Positions 35,701-43,812 of a DNA stretch of 64,000 bases are shown piece after piece. The notes under the pieces are model-generated. The model was not told where the DNA came from and ran no database searches. It worked only from the letters and a program-made list of their open reading frames with translations. Each line of letters starts with the position of its first letter. Position 1 is the first letter of the stretch. The stretch is from the NCBI RefSeq assembly GCF_004212215.1, contig NZ_QVFV01000004.1:248001-312000 (forward strand), written 5' to 3'. Both the position numbers and the translations under genes were made by a program. This stretch comes from Leptolyngbya iicbica LK (GTDB lineage: Bacteria > Cyanobacteriota > Cyanobacteriia > Phormidesmidales > Phormidesmidaceae).

Positions 35701-36676
35701 TTGGCTGATTGCCATTCCGCTATTAGCCAGCCTGCTTGACTTTGTTGTGGGCGACCCCTGGCATTGGCCGCATCCAGTACAGGTCATGGGCTGGATCATT
35801 CAGCGATATCAAACGCTAGTGTTCAAGACGGTGGCGTCGGCGCGGGGGCAACGGTGGGCCGGGGTGATGTTGGGCGTCGGTTTGCCGCTGTTGAGTGGTG
35901 CGATCGCGGCGGCGATGGTGCTCATGGGCTGGGCTATCCATCCCCTCATCGGGGGCGCGATCGCCGCCATCATCTTGGCCAGTTGTCTCGCGGCGCGTAG
36001 TTTACGACGCGCCGCCGAAGAAGTGCTCCAGCCGCTTGAAACCGGTGATTTGGTCACGGCTCGTGATCGCCTCGGGCTGTATGTGGGTCGCGATACCGAC
36101 CAGTTAACTGAAGCTGAAGTGCTGCGAGCCGTGGTGGAAACCATTAGCGAAAATGCCACTGATGGCGTCATGGCCCCGTTGTTCTATGGACTTGTGGGAT
36201 TCGCGATCGCCCCCGCCTGGGGAGTCGGGGCTGCGATCGCCTACAAAGCGCTCAGCACGTTGGACTCGATGATTGGCTATCAAACCCCGCCTTACCAAGA
36301 TCTAGGATGGTTTAGCGCCCGTAGTGAAGATGTCGTCACTTGGTTACCCTGTCGCCTCACCGTGATGACGATTGCCCTGCTGTCAGGCCGACCGCGTCGG
36401 GTGTGGCAGCTTTGTCGCCGCGATGCCGCTGCTGATCCGAGTCCGAATGCCGGCTGGAGTGAATGCGCTTATGCCGCGGCTCTAGGGGTGCAACTTGGTG
36501 GGCGCAACACCTATCGGGGCGAGGTGAAGCACAAACCGCTCTTGGCGGAACCGTTGCGACCCATTACTCCTGCCGTGATTCAGCAGGGGTTGCGGTTTAC
36601 GCGATGGGCGGTGTGGCTGTGGCTGTTAGTGGGCTGCGGAGTGCTGTGGGGCCGCTACACGTTGATCGGGTGTTAG
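35681..36676 (+). CDS. cobD: Adenosylcobinamide-phosphate synthase (CobD/CbiB)
   Basis: 331 residues with several membrane helices. Family signatures are DFVVGDPWHWPHPVQVMG near the start, VETISENATDGVMAPLFYG, AYKALSTLDSMIGYQ and SPNAGWSECAYAAALGVQLGG. The enzyme joins aminopropanol phosphate to adenosyl-cobyric acid, closing the nucleotide loop side chain of cobalamin (pseudocobalamin in most cyanobacteria). AAGGAG precedes the ATG, inside the Rrf2 coding end. No other cobalamin genes are near. The overlap suggests the Rrf2 protein may control it. Confidence 0.93.
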   Translation: MPVLWCSWLIAIPLLASLLDFVVGDPWHWPHPVQVMGWIIQRYQTLVFKTVASARGQRWAGVMLGVGLPLLSGAIAAAMVLMGWAIHPLIGGAIAAIILASCLAARSLRRAAEEVLQPLETGDLVTARDRLGLYVGRDTDQLTEAEVLRAVVETISENATDGVMAPLFYGLVGFAIAPAWGVGAAIAYKALSTLDSMIGYQTPPYQDLGWFSARSEDVVTWLPCRLTVMTIALLSGRPRRVWQLCRRDAAADPSPNAGWSECAYAAALGVQLGGRNTYRGEVKHKPLLAEPLRPITPAVIQQGLRFTRWAVWLWLLVGCGVLWGRYTLIGC

Positions 36677-36836
36677 CGACTCGCTGCAGTTTCTATGGGC
36701 AGAGCCAATTGTGCTATTTCCCCGCTCGGCGTCTATCTGTGGCTCGCGGTCTTAGTTTAGAGTTTGAGAGAACGCGATCGGCAGATGCTTCATTGTCATT
36801 GCCTGTCGGCCAAGGACACTGGTAATCAGAAAACCT

Positions 36837-37382
36837 ATGACCAGCTTTGTTGAACTGTTGTCTGCAGAAGACATGCGACGCACCCTTAATCGATTGGCAT
36901 CGGAGATTGTGGAGCGGACGAGTGCTCTAGATCAACTGGCGCTCGTGGGCATTCATACCCGAGGGGTGCCCTTGGCTTATCTACTCGCCGAGCAAATTAA
37001 GCAGTTAGAAAATCAAGCGGTGGCGGTCGGTACGCTGGACATCACGTTCTACCGTGATGATCTCGATAGTATTGGTATCCGCACGCCAGAGCGCACAGAG
37101 ATTGAGTTTGACCTCTCGGGCAAAACCTTGGTGCTGGTGGATGATGTCATCTACAGCGGGCGGACGATTCGCGCCGCGATGAATGCGGTCAATGATTACG
37201 GTCGCCCCGAGATGATTCAGCTAGCGGTGTTGGTCGATCGCGGTCATCGTCAGGTGCCCATTCACCCGGATTTTGTCGGCAAAGTTGTACCCACCGCGAG
37301 AGACGAAGCCGTCAAGGTGTTTATTGCGGCGATTGATGGATACGACGCGGTGCATCTCATTCCGCGCGATGCGAATCATTGA
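36837..37382 (+). CDS. pyrR: PyrR: uracil phosphoribosyltransferase / pyrimidine regulator
   Basis: 181 residues. The PRPP-binding loop is [17 protein letters not shown] (about 97-113); the N-terminal [19 protein letters not shown] and later [19 protein letters not shown] complete the PyrR pattern. In Bacillus PyrR binds pyr mRNA; in cyanobacteria it may be mainly a phosphoribosyltransferase for uracil salvage. It is 160 bp after cobD on the same strand with no clear ribosome site. Confidence 0.95.
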   Translation: MTSFVELLSAEDMRRTLNRLASEIVERTSALDQLALVGIHTRGVPLAYLLAEQIKQLENQAVAVGTLDITFYRDDLDSIGIRTPERTEIEFDLSGKTLVLVDDVIYSGRTIRAAMNAVNDYGRPEMIQLAVLVDRGHRQVPIHPDFVGKVVPTARDEAVKVFIAAIDGYDAVHLIPRDANH

Positions 37383-37433
37383 CAACGACTGCGGTAGCAC
37401 TGTGGCCGTCACTAGAGATCGCGGACTTGCGGG

Positions 37434-37628
37434 TTAGCGGCCCAATGCTTCCCAAGTTTTGCCATTGGCAATAGGTATCAGATGGGGCTGCATTTCATAG
37501 CGCTGCAACTGCGATCGCACCAATAGCGCACTTGCAATGCCAGTGAGCAGCACCAACAGCACAATACTGGCCTGCATCAGATGTTGCGATCGCGGCGAAG
37601 GGGTGTAAATCGTGAGATGGGAAGCCAT
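37434..37628 (-). CDS. Small single-span membrane protein, 64 aa
   Basis: ATG 37628 has AGGAGG six bases upstream, which decides it over an earlier in-frame start at 37649. A hydrophilic 22-residue N-terminus is followed by one membrane helix (LMQASIVLLVLLTGIASALLV, about 20-39) and a polar tail ending TWEALGR. No family is recognised. It converges with pyrR. Confidence 0.65.
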   Translation of the reverse strand: MASHLTIYTPSPRSQHLMQASIVLLVLLTGIASALLVRSQLQRYEMQPHLIPIANGKTWEALGR

Positions 37629-38143
37629 TACAGTCCTCCTGGTCGTCAAAGGTCAAGCTCAATCGAGCCCCGCCAATTACGAACATCAAGTAGAACGAGC
37701 AGAGCAACACCATCGATATGGCCTGTCAACCGACTGGAGCCGCCCTTTAAAAATTGGCTCTGGACTCTATATCTCAAGTCTACGGAGGCAGGCCGCGCTG
37801 ACAGCGCCGCTGCAACAGGGAGGAATATTTTTTAACGCGATGCAATATTTTGTCCGGATGATCGTTGGTGACGCGATGGGTCAGCGACGCGGTCTTGGCG
37901 CTGATGCCAGTTGCCCACAAGCGTGGGGCCGATGATGGAACTGATGTGCCCGTTGACTTTCCCCTGTCTTGAATGGCGGTGGCACGGCAGGCAAATCTGG
38001 CCTAAGCGAATGAGGGGCGATCGCGCTCACATTTTCCAGAGAATAAAGCTACTGTTAGAGCAAGGTCATCAGCCGTCCCGATTTTCCATGTTGGGAATCC
38101 GTGGACCTGCTGAGCGCCCCCCGCTTTGTAGGATTGGAAGGTT
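37629..38143. other. Intergenic region, about 515 bp
   Basis: It separates a leftward small membrane-protein gene and a rightward TPR gene and so should contain both promoters. Overlapping open frames between 37581 and 38195 have no ribosome sites or recognisable sequence. I see no repeat. Confidence 0.5.
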
Positions 38144-38611
38144 ATGGGTTCCGACGCGCAAGCACTCTTGGAAGACCTCAAAGACGCCGACGTGAATGTG
38201 CGCCAAGTGGCTACAGAAGCTTTGTGGCGACTGTGGTACACCCAAAAAGGGGCCTATGGGGCACAGCTATTGGTTCGCAGCCAAAACTTGATGGATCGGG
38301 GCCAAACCGACGAAGCGGAAACCATCCTGACTGAAACCATCGAAGCCATGCCTGACTTTGCCGAAGCCTGGAATCGTCGGGCTGTGCTGTACTACATTCA
38401 GCAGCGCTATTGGACGGCGATCGCCGACTGCGATCGGGTCCTCGAACTCGTGCCTTATCATTTCGGTGCTTTGCATGGTTTGGGACTATGCCATATGCGC
38501 CTGGGCAACCACACCGCTGCCATCCAAACTTTTCGGCGGGCACTGGCAGTGCAACCTTACGCCACGACCAACCAGCGACTGATTTTGGAGTGCACAGCAC
38601 AATTAAGTTGA
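38144..38611 (+). CDS. TPR/HEAT-like repeat protein
   Basis: 155 residues, soluble. The first 30 residues (LLEDLKDADVNVRQVATEALW) look like one HEAT repeat; from about 45 there are three tetratricopeptide repeats (AWNRRAVLYYIQQRYWTAIADCDRVLEL, ALHGLGLCHMRLGNHTAAIQTFRRAL). No signal peptide. GGAAGG lies close to the ATG. Similar small TPR proteins occur across cyanobacteria without known roles. Confidence 0.8.
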   Translation: MGSDAQALLEDLKDADVNVRQVATEALWRLWYTQKGAYGAQLLVRSQNLMDRGQTDEAETILTETIEAMPDFAEAWNRRAVLYYIQQRYWTAIADCDRVLELVPYHFGALHGLGLCHMRLGNHTAAIQTFRRALAVQPYATTNQRLILECTAQLS

Positions 38612-38842
38612 TGAGAGGGGGCCGTCCCTGTTCCCTACGGTGCTGTGAAATCTCTCAGCTGTCAGCTTGAGCTAGGGAGTCTTCGCACTTAAATAAGTGT
38701 GAAAATTACTTTTATTCATAAAACTGGACGGTATGGTGTGCCATAGGATCTCCAAGATCTGAGCAATCAGGCTGCTCCCCGCGAGTTTCAATCCGTTTAC
38801 GCAGACTGTGATTAATCACCCGATTAGGTGTGGAGGATAATT

Positions 38843-39394
38843 ATGCAATCCTATAATTCCGTTGCTTGGGCGATCGCCTCAGCCGTTGCGATTGGTGGCG
38901 TGACTGCAACCACTGCCATGGCCCAAGAAGAGCCCATGCTCGTAGGCCCCCTGTGGATGTTAGAAGAGATCGTTTACAACAATGACACGATGACCGTGCC
39001 AGACGATCCCGAACTGTATTCCATCCAATTTTTTGAAGATGGCACTCTGGGCGTCCGCGCCGACTGCAATGTGGGTAACGGCGTGTTTGATACCGAGAGC
39101 CCTGACTTTATTACCTTGCAAGCATTTACCCTCGCCGCTTGCGGCCCCGATTCTCTCGATGATGAGTTTCGTCGGGGACTGAGCGATGCCGTTAACTACT
39201 TTTTCGTCGATGGCGATCTATTGATGGATCTCCCCTTTGATACTGGCACCATGCGGTTTATGACCGATGACATGATGGTTGAAGAAGACATGGAAGAAGA
39301 CGTCGTTGTGGAAGAAGAGATGGAAGAGGAAGACGTCGTCGTCGAGGAGGATATGGAAGCAGACATGACGGAACCAGTGCCGGGTCTCTGGTAA
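38843..39394 (+). CDS. Exported META-domain protein with acidic tail
   Basis: About 183 residues. GGAGG lies directly before ATG 38843. A signal peptide ends at TAMAQ (about residue 28). The body (GPLWMLEEIVYN...YSIQFFEDGTLGVRADCNVGNGVF) matches META/HslJ-type domains: the strand pattern with RADCNxGNG and LAACGPDS gives two cysteines that could form a disulfide. The last 50 residues are a run of Met, Glu, Asp and Val (EEDMEEDVVVEEEM units), highly acidic and built from short DNA repeats. A terminator follows. Confidence 0.82.
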   Translation: MQSYNSVAWAIASAVAIGGVTATTAMAQEEPMLVGPLWMLEEIVYNNDTMTVPDDPELYSIQFFEDGTLGVRADCNVGNGVFDTESPDFITLQAFTLAACGPDSLDDEFRRGLSDAVNYFFVDGDLLMDLPFDTGTMRFMTDDMMVEEDMEEDVVVEEEMEEEDVVVEEDMEADMTEPVPGLW

Positions 39395-39408
39395 AAAGTC
39401 ACCTGATC

Positions 39409-39457
39409 GCCAGACATATGCCGACTCCGAGATCAAAGGCGTATGTCTGGCCTATTT
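39409..39457 (+). terminator. Rho-independent terminator of the META-protein gene
   Basis: Arms GCCAGACATATGCC (39409-39422) and GGCGTATGTCTGGC (39438-39451) pair with one G-U; TATTTTTA follows. Confidence 0.85.
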
Positions 39458-39481
39458 TTATAGACGTGAACACACCACCGG

Positions 39482-39592
39482 ATGGATACATTACCTAATT
39501 TGGACTGGCTACTGGGAGGCATTGCGATCGCCATCTTGCTGGGCGGCTTGTGGATGCTGTTAGATGGCGTCAAAAGTATGAATGACGACTAA
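39482..39592 (+). CDS. Tiny single-span membrane protein, 36 aa
   Basis: The frame reads MDTLPNLDWLLGGIAIAIL, continues to LGGLWMLLDGVKSMNDD and stops at TAA. It is one membrane helix with short polar ends, like small subunits of photosynthetic complexes or membrane regulators. There is no strong ribosome site, and it starts 22 bp after the META terminator, so expression would need its own promoter. No family is recognised. Confidence 0.5.
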   Translation: MDTLPNLDWLLGGIAIAILLGGLWMLLDGVKSMNDD

Positions 39593-39640
39593 TTCCTCAT
39601 AGGCAAACTTGAGCGCGATCGCAGTTGCTATCTGAATTAA

Positions 39641-40390
39641 CTAGAGTTTGCCAAAGCGGCGATGTCGCTGCTGATAGTCGCTTAGAGCTTGCTGAAATTC
39701 TGCCAAATCAAAGTCTGGCCATAGCGTATCCGTCACATACAGCTCGGCGTAGGCGAGTTGCCAGAGCAAAAAGTTGCTAATGCGCATTTCGCCACTGGTG
39801 CGAATCAACAGGTCAGGATCGGTCGATCCTGCGGTGTAGAGATGACGACTAAACAAATTTTCGTCGATGTCTTCAGGCGCGAGCTTGCCCAACTGTACTT
39901 GTGTCGCGATCGCCTGACAAGCCTGCACAATTTCCTGCCGCCCCCCGTAATTTGTCGCGACGGTAAAGCGAATGCCGGGGTTATCGCGAGTTTGCTGAAC
40001 GGCGCGATCGATCTCCGTTTGCAGGGAAACTGGTAACGATTCTAGATGCCCAACAAATTGAATGCGCACGCCTTCTGCGTCCATTTCAGCCAGTTCTTGA
40101 CGCAACACCCGCTCAAACAGCGTCATCAAGAAATCGACTTCGGTATGAGGGCGGCCCCAATTTTCGGTCGAAAACGCATATGCCGTCAGCGCCCCAATGC
40201 CCCAGTCATTGCAGGTGCGCAGCAGCTTTTTCAGGGTATCAACCCCTCGGCGATGGCCCATGATGCGGGGTAAGCTACGGCGTTGCGCCCACCGACCATT
40301 GCCATCCATAATCACGGCGACATGGTGTGGCAACCGGTCGCGGTCAAGATTTGATGGTAAGGAAGCGGTCACAAGTGGCTCAGCGGTCAT
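39641..40390 (-). CDS. uppS: Isoprenyl transferase (undecaprenyl diphosphate synthase)
   Basis: About 249 residues of the cis-prenyltransferase family. Motifs in order: [13 protein letters not shown], the GHRRGV helix, [26 protein letters not shown] and [20 protein letters not shown]. The enzyme makes the undecaprenyl carrier used for peptidoglycan. ATG 40390 overlaps the cdaA stop (ATGA), so the start is firm and coupled; an upstream extension to 40441 is not needed. The order lysA-cdaA-uppS is conserved in cyanobacteria. Confidence 0.95.
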   Translation of the reverse strand: MTAEPLVTASLPSNLDRDRLPHHVAVIMDGNGRWAQRRSLPRIMGHRRGVDTLKKLLRTCNDWGIGALTAYAFSTENWGRPHTEVDFLMTLFERVLRQELAEMDAEGVRIQFVGHLESLPVSLQTEIDRAVQQTRDNPGIRFTVATNYGGRQEIVQACQAIATQVQLGKLAPEDIDENLFSRHLYTAGSTDPDLLIRTSGEMRISNFLLWQLAYAELYVTDTLWPDFDLAEFQQALSDYQQRHRRFGKL

Positions 40391-41316
40391 TGTTTTCCAC
40401 GCGGGGCAGACGACGACGGGACAAAGGGAAGGCGCTGCCAAAACACACGCCCCTGTCTAAGCAACCGTTTGCTCAAACTACGCAGTTGCGGGCTGACCGA
40501 GTCTCGATCAACTGACAGAGAGAGGCGATCGCTCAACAACTCCCTTAGTTTACTGCTCGTTAGGGGTCGATTTAGCTTTCCCCCCTCGGCTAACGAAATT
40601 GAGCCGGTTTCTTCAGAAACCACAATACAGATACAATCCTCTACCCGTTCGGTGATGCCCATCGCCGCCCGATGCCGGGTGCCCAGTTGTCGCGACGCCG
40701 AGCGCTCGGAAATCGGCAAAATTACCCCTGCCGCGAGCACTCGCGACCCCCGCACCAAGACGGCTCCATCGTGCAGCAGCGTACTCGTTTGAAAGATAGT
40801 TTGCAGCAGTTCACGGGAGATCTCCGCATTCAGACGTACTCCCGGTACCGAAAAATCTCGTTCGTCGATTGGGCGATCAGTCTCCACAATGATGAGTGCC
40901 CCAATCCGGTTTTGCGACAGTTCTTTAACGGCATCTACTAATTCATCAATGGCGCTGTTGGGTTGTGGGACAAGTTCGCGATCGGCAATGACCAGGAGTT
41001 GTCCTAATCGGCCCCGTCCAATTTGCTCTAGCAAGCGCCGAAATTCTCCCTGCAAGATAAACGCCATTGCTACGGCTGAGCCGATGACCAACTTATCTAA
41101 CACAAAGGCTAAAAGCGCCAGTCCCACATTGCGGCTAATCGTGGCGGCCAGCAGCAAAATAATGAATCCGCGCACCATCCACAAGGTGCGGCGTTCGCCA
41201 ATGAGCACGAGCAGGGTATAAACCAGCAGCACGACCAGTACTCCGTCTAGGAGTCTCAATGGCCATCCCCCCAGAAATTCGAGGATTATCTGCCCTTGCT
41301 CCCAGAATTGCCCCAT
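40387..41316 (-). CDS. cdaA: Diadenylate cyclase CdaA (c-di-AMP synthase)
   Basis: 309 residues. Three N-terminal membrane helices (about 18-40, 47-65, 68-88) precede a DAC domain with DGAVLVRG (183-190) and GTRHRAA (212-218), the two ATP-binding motifs. It condenses two ATP to c-di-AMP, which in cyanobacteria affects osmotic balance, night survival and SbtB signalling. The C-terminal 50 residues are basic and unstructured-looking. It is co-transcribed with uppS (4-base overlap). The bacterial partner gene cdaR is absent, as normal for cyanobacteria. sbtB, a reported c-di-AMP binder, is 15 kb away. Confidence 0.95.
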   Translation of the reverse strand: MGQFWEQGQIILEFLGGWPLRLLDGVLVVLLVYTLLVLIGERRTLWMVRGFIILLLAATISRNVGLALLAFVLDKLVIGSAVAMAFILQGEFRRLLEQIGRGRLGQLLVIADRELVPQPNSAIDELVDAVKELSQNRIGALIIVETDRPIDERDFSVPGVRLNAEISRELLQTIFQTSTLLHDGAVLVRGSRVLAAGVILPISERSASRQLGTRHRAAMGITERVEDCICIVVSEETGSISLAEGGKLNRPLTSSKLRELLSDRLSLSVDRDSVSPQLRSLSKRLLRQGRVFWQRLPFVPSSSAPRGKQ

Positions 41317-41403
41317 GTGCAGTGCCGTAGCTTCATTCCCAACGGATGGCGGACGATTAGTTGACGCTAAGTCATAGCGCCCTGTAAGGTGCCAAGCCTT
41401 TCA

Positions 41404-41454
41404 TATCATTGGCCTAGTGGAGCCGCGATCGCATCTCTAACCGAGCCAATGATA
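41404..41454. other. Inverted repeat between lysA and cdaA
   Basis: TATCATTGGC (41404-41413) and GCCAATGATA (41445-41454) are exact reverse complements with a 31-base spacer containing GCGATCGC. It lies 23 bp past the lysA stop. It may weaken read-through into cdaA or protect the lysA 3' end. Confidence 0.5.
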
Positions 41455-41476
41455 ATGATCGTTACACGCAGTTGCG

Positions 41477-42898
41477 TTATTCAGAATCGGCCCCAGCGGT
41501 CGCCGTCAAGCTGGCGGGTAAACAGTCATGACGGATCAAATCCTGTAACGTTTCGCGCTGAATGATGAGATGAGCTTCTCCCGCTTTTACCAAAACCGCC
41601 GCCGGTCGAGGTACACGATTATAGTTAGAAGCCATGCTGTAGTTGTAGGCACCCGTACCTGCCACAACAATAACGTCATTTGCGGCTAACGCGGGCAAGT
41701 AGGCTTCTTGAATCACGACATCGCCAGACTCGCAGTGTTTGCCCGCCAGGGTGGTTTTTTCCGTCAGGGGCGCTGACATCTGGTTGGCCGCGAGGGCTCG
41801 ATACACAGACTGGTAGGTGATCGGGCGGGGATTATCTGACATGCCGCCATCCACCGCCACGTAGGTGCGGATACCCGGCACGGTTTTTTGGCTGCCCACT
41901 TTATACGCAGTCACTGCCGCTGTGCCAATCAGCGATCGCCCCGGTTCGGCAATCAATTTTGGTAGGGGCACCCCTTGCGTTTCACAGGCTTGTGCCACCG
42001 CTTCCGCTACCGTCTTGACCCAGGTTTCAATACTTGGCGGATCATCTTGCTCGGTGTAGCAGATGCCCAGTCCGCCGCCGATATCCAGCTCTGAGACGGG
42101 CAGACCATACTCAGCGGCTTTCTTGAGCCACTGCACCATGACTCCGGCCAAGTCAGCGTGAGGCTGAAGTTCAAAAATTTGTGAGCCAATGTGGGCATGC
42201 AGTCCCAAGCAGCTTAACTGCGGTTGCTGCGCCACAAACTGAAACACCTCTTCAATTTGGTCAGGATCAAACCCAAACTTGCTGTCCAGGTGCCCAGTGC
42301 GAATGTATTCGTGGGTGTGGCATTCGATCCCCGGCGTCAGCCGGAGCAGAATAGGTACAGTTTTGTTGGCGGCTTGGGCGAGTTGGCGGAGAGATTTCAA
42401 TTCAAACCAGTTATCCACCACAATGCGACAACCCGACTCGATGCCCTGTTGCAATTCATCCAGAGACTTGTTGTTGCCGTGGAAGTAAAGGCGATCACTG
42501 GGCACTCCTGCTTTAACAGCCGTCAGCAACTCGCCCCCCGAGACCACATCAATGCCCAGATTTTCCTGATTCACCACGGCACATACCGCCAAGCAATTCC
42601 ACGCCTTGGATGCGTAAATGACCAACGATTCGCCAGGGTAATACTGCTGCATCGCGTCGCGATACTGCTGGCAAGCCGCTCTCAGCGTGTCTTCATCCAA
42701 CACATACAGTGGGGAACCGTAGCGCTCGAGTAACTGCGGCACATCACAGCCCCCGACAACTAAATGATCGTTTTCTGCCACTTGAGCTGTTAAAGGAAGC
42801 AGGTTTTGGTTGGGAGAAGGGCTACGGGCCGATAGCGTAGCGGCATGGGCTGCTAAATAATTCAAACTCGTGCGCGGAGAATCGACTGTAGAAACCAT
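41477..42898 (-). CDS. lysA: Diaminopimelate decarboxylase
   Basis: About 473 residues. The PLP lysine is in VIYASKAWNCLAVC, the glycine-rich phosphate loop in ELDIGGGLGICY, and the substrate segment ESGDVV supplies the active-site Cys-Glu-Ser pattern (HCESGD); AEPGRSLIG and GTGAYNYSMASNYN are also typical. The enzyme makes lysine from meso-diaminopimelate. ATG 42898 is preferred; an in-frame start at 42955 exists but the extra residues look like leader sequence. It is divergent from rimI, sharing a 120-bp promoter region. Confidence 0.95.
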   Translation of the reverse strand: MVSTVDSPRTSLNYLAAHAATLSARSPSPNQNLLPLTAQVAENDHLVVGGCDVPQLLERYGSPLYVLDEDTLRAACQQYRDAMQQYYPGESLVIYASKAWNCLAVCAVVNQENLGIDVVSGGELLTAVKAGVPSDRLYFHGNNKSLDELQQGIESGCRIVVDNWFELKSLRQLAQAANKTVPILLRLTPGIECHTHEYIRTGHLDSKFGFDPDQIEEVFQFVAQQPQLSCLGLHAHIGSQIFELQPHADLAGVMVQWLKKAAEYGLPVSELDIGGGLGICYTEQDDPPSIETWVKTVAEAVAQACETQGVPLPKLIAEPGRSLIGTAAVTAYKVGSQKTVPGIRTYVAVDGGMSDNPRPITYQSVYRALAANQMSAPLTEKTTLAGKHCESGDVVIQEAYLPALAANDVIVVAGTGAYNYSMASNYNRVPRPAAVLVKAGEAHLIIQRETLQDLIRHDCLPASLTATAGADSE

Positions 42899-43020
42899 AG
42901 AAATTGCAAATGGGTGAACAAACAAGAAACCGAGGGCGGCAGAGCGGAGGGTCAAAAGCAGCCCAAAACACTAGTGTACAATCGACAACTGCGTCCTTGC
43001 TGCCTTGCAGAGTTTCTTCT

Positions 43021-43575
43021 ATGCATGTTGTCTGCCGTCCCATGACCCTTTCAGATTTAGCGAATGTTGTGGCGTTAGACCATCGATGTTTTGGGGGGCT
43101 ATGGAACGAAGCTGCCTATAGTCGCGAGGTGCACAGCCCGAACAGTGATTTACTCGTGGTGGAAACCCCTGCGCAAGGGACTCGACAAAAAATGATTGGG
43201 ATCGGCTGCCTGTGGGCCATCCTGGATGAAGCCCACATCACGCTTTTAGGCATTGAGCCGCAATATCAACGGTTAGGACTCGGGCGCTGGTTGCTCATCC
43301 ATCTATTGCGGGCGGCGGGCGATCGCGGCCTCACTCACGCCACTTTAGAAGTGCGCCAATCGAACCAAGTCGCTCTTGCTCTATATCAATCCTTGGGTTT
43401 TCAAGTGGCGGGTGAACGGCGACGCTACTATGCCGATGACGAAAACGCGCTGATTCTCTGGTGTAGTCACCTCCAAGATTCGTCCTTTTTGAGCGAATTA
43501 CAAGCCCAGCAACAGCAACTCAACCAAAAATTGCAGGCGACCACCGCCCCTGCGGCATCGCCCACCACATCATGA
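43021..43575 (+). CDS. rimI: RimI-type [ribosomal protein S18]-alanine N-acetyltransferase
   Basis: About 185 residues. The GNAT acetyl-CoA motif is QRLGLGRWLL, followed by THATLEVRQSNQVALALYQSLGFQVAGERRRYYADD, the RimI signature with LEVRxSNxxAxxLYxxLGF and RxxYY. It acetylates the N-terminus of a ribosomal protein or a related target. The last 40 residues are a Gln/Ala-rich tail not needed for the fold. The open frame begins at 42904, but ATG 43021 places the fold correctly. The rimI-clpC neighbourhood is common in cyanobacteria. Confidence 0.88.
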   Translation: MHVVCRPMTLSDLANVVALDHRCFGGLWNEAAYSREVHSPNSDLLVVETPAQGTRQKMIGIGCLWAILDEAHITLLGIEPQYQRLGLGRWLLIHLLRAAGDRGLTHATLEVRQSNQVALALYQSLGFQVAGERRRYYADDENALILWCSHLQDSSFLSELQAQQQQLNQKLQATTAPAASPTTS

Positions 43576-43763
43576 TTGCTCAGGCGCCATCCTCGTTAGT
43601 TCTGGGATGATCCCCAATGGGGTGGGGATGGCGAAATATTAAGAGAACGCAATGAAGGTTTAAGGGTGGGATCGCTGTAGGTTTAGGCGGGATTTCGCAA
43701 AACCAGCGAGCAGCGGACGGTTTTCATCACTGTGTCCCGTGCCACAGATCGCCAATACCCCTG

Positions 43764-43772
43764 TGCTAGAAT
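43764..43772 (+). promoter_or_regulatory. Candidate extended -10 element of clpC
   Basis: TGCTAGAAT is an extended -10 (TGn plus TAGAAT) about 40 bp before the clpC ATG. No good -35 is visible, as expected for extended -10 promoters. Position and match are the only support. Confidence 0.4.
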
Positions 43773-43812
43773 CACCGTAACCAGCGCCCAGCAGGTATTT
43801 GGAATTCCACTA

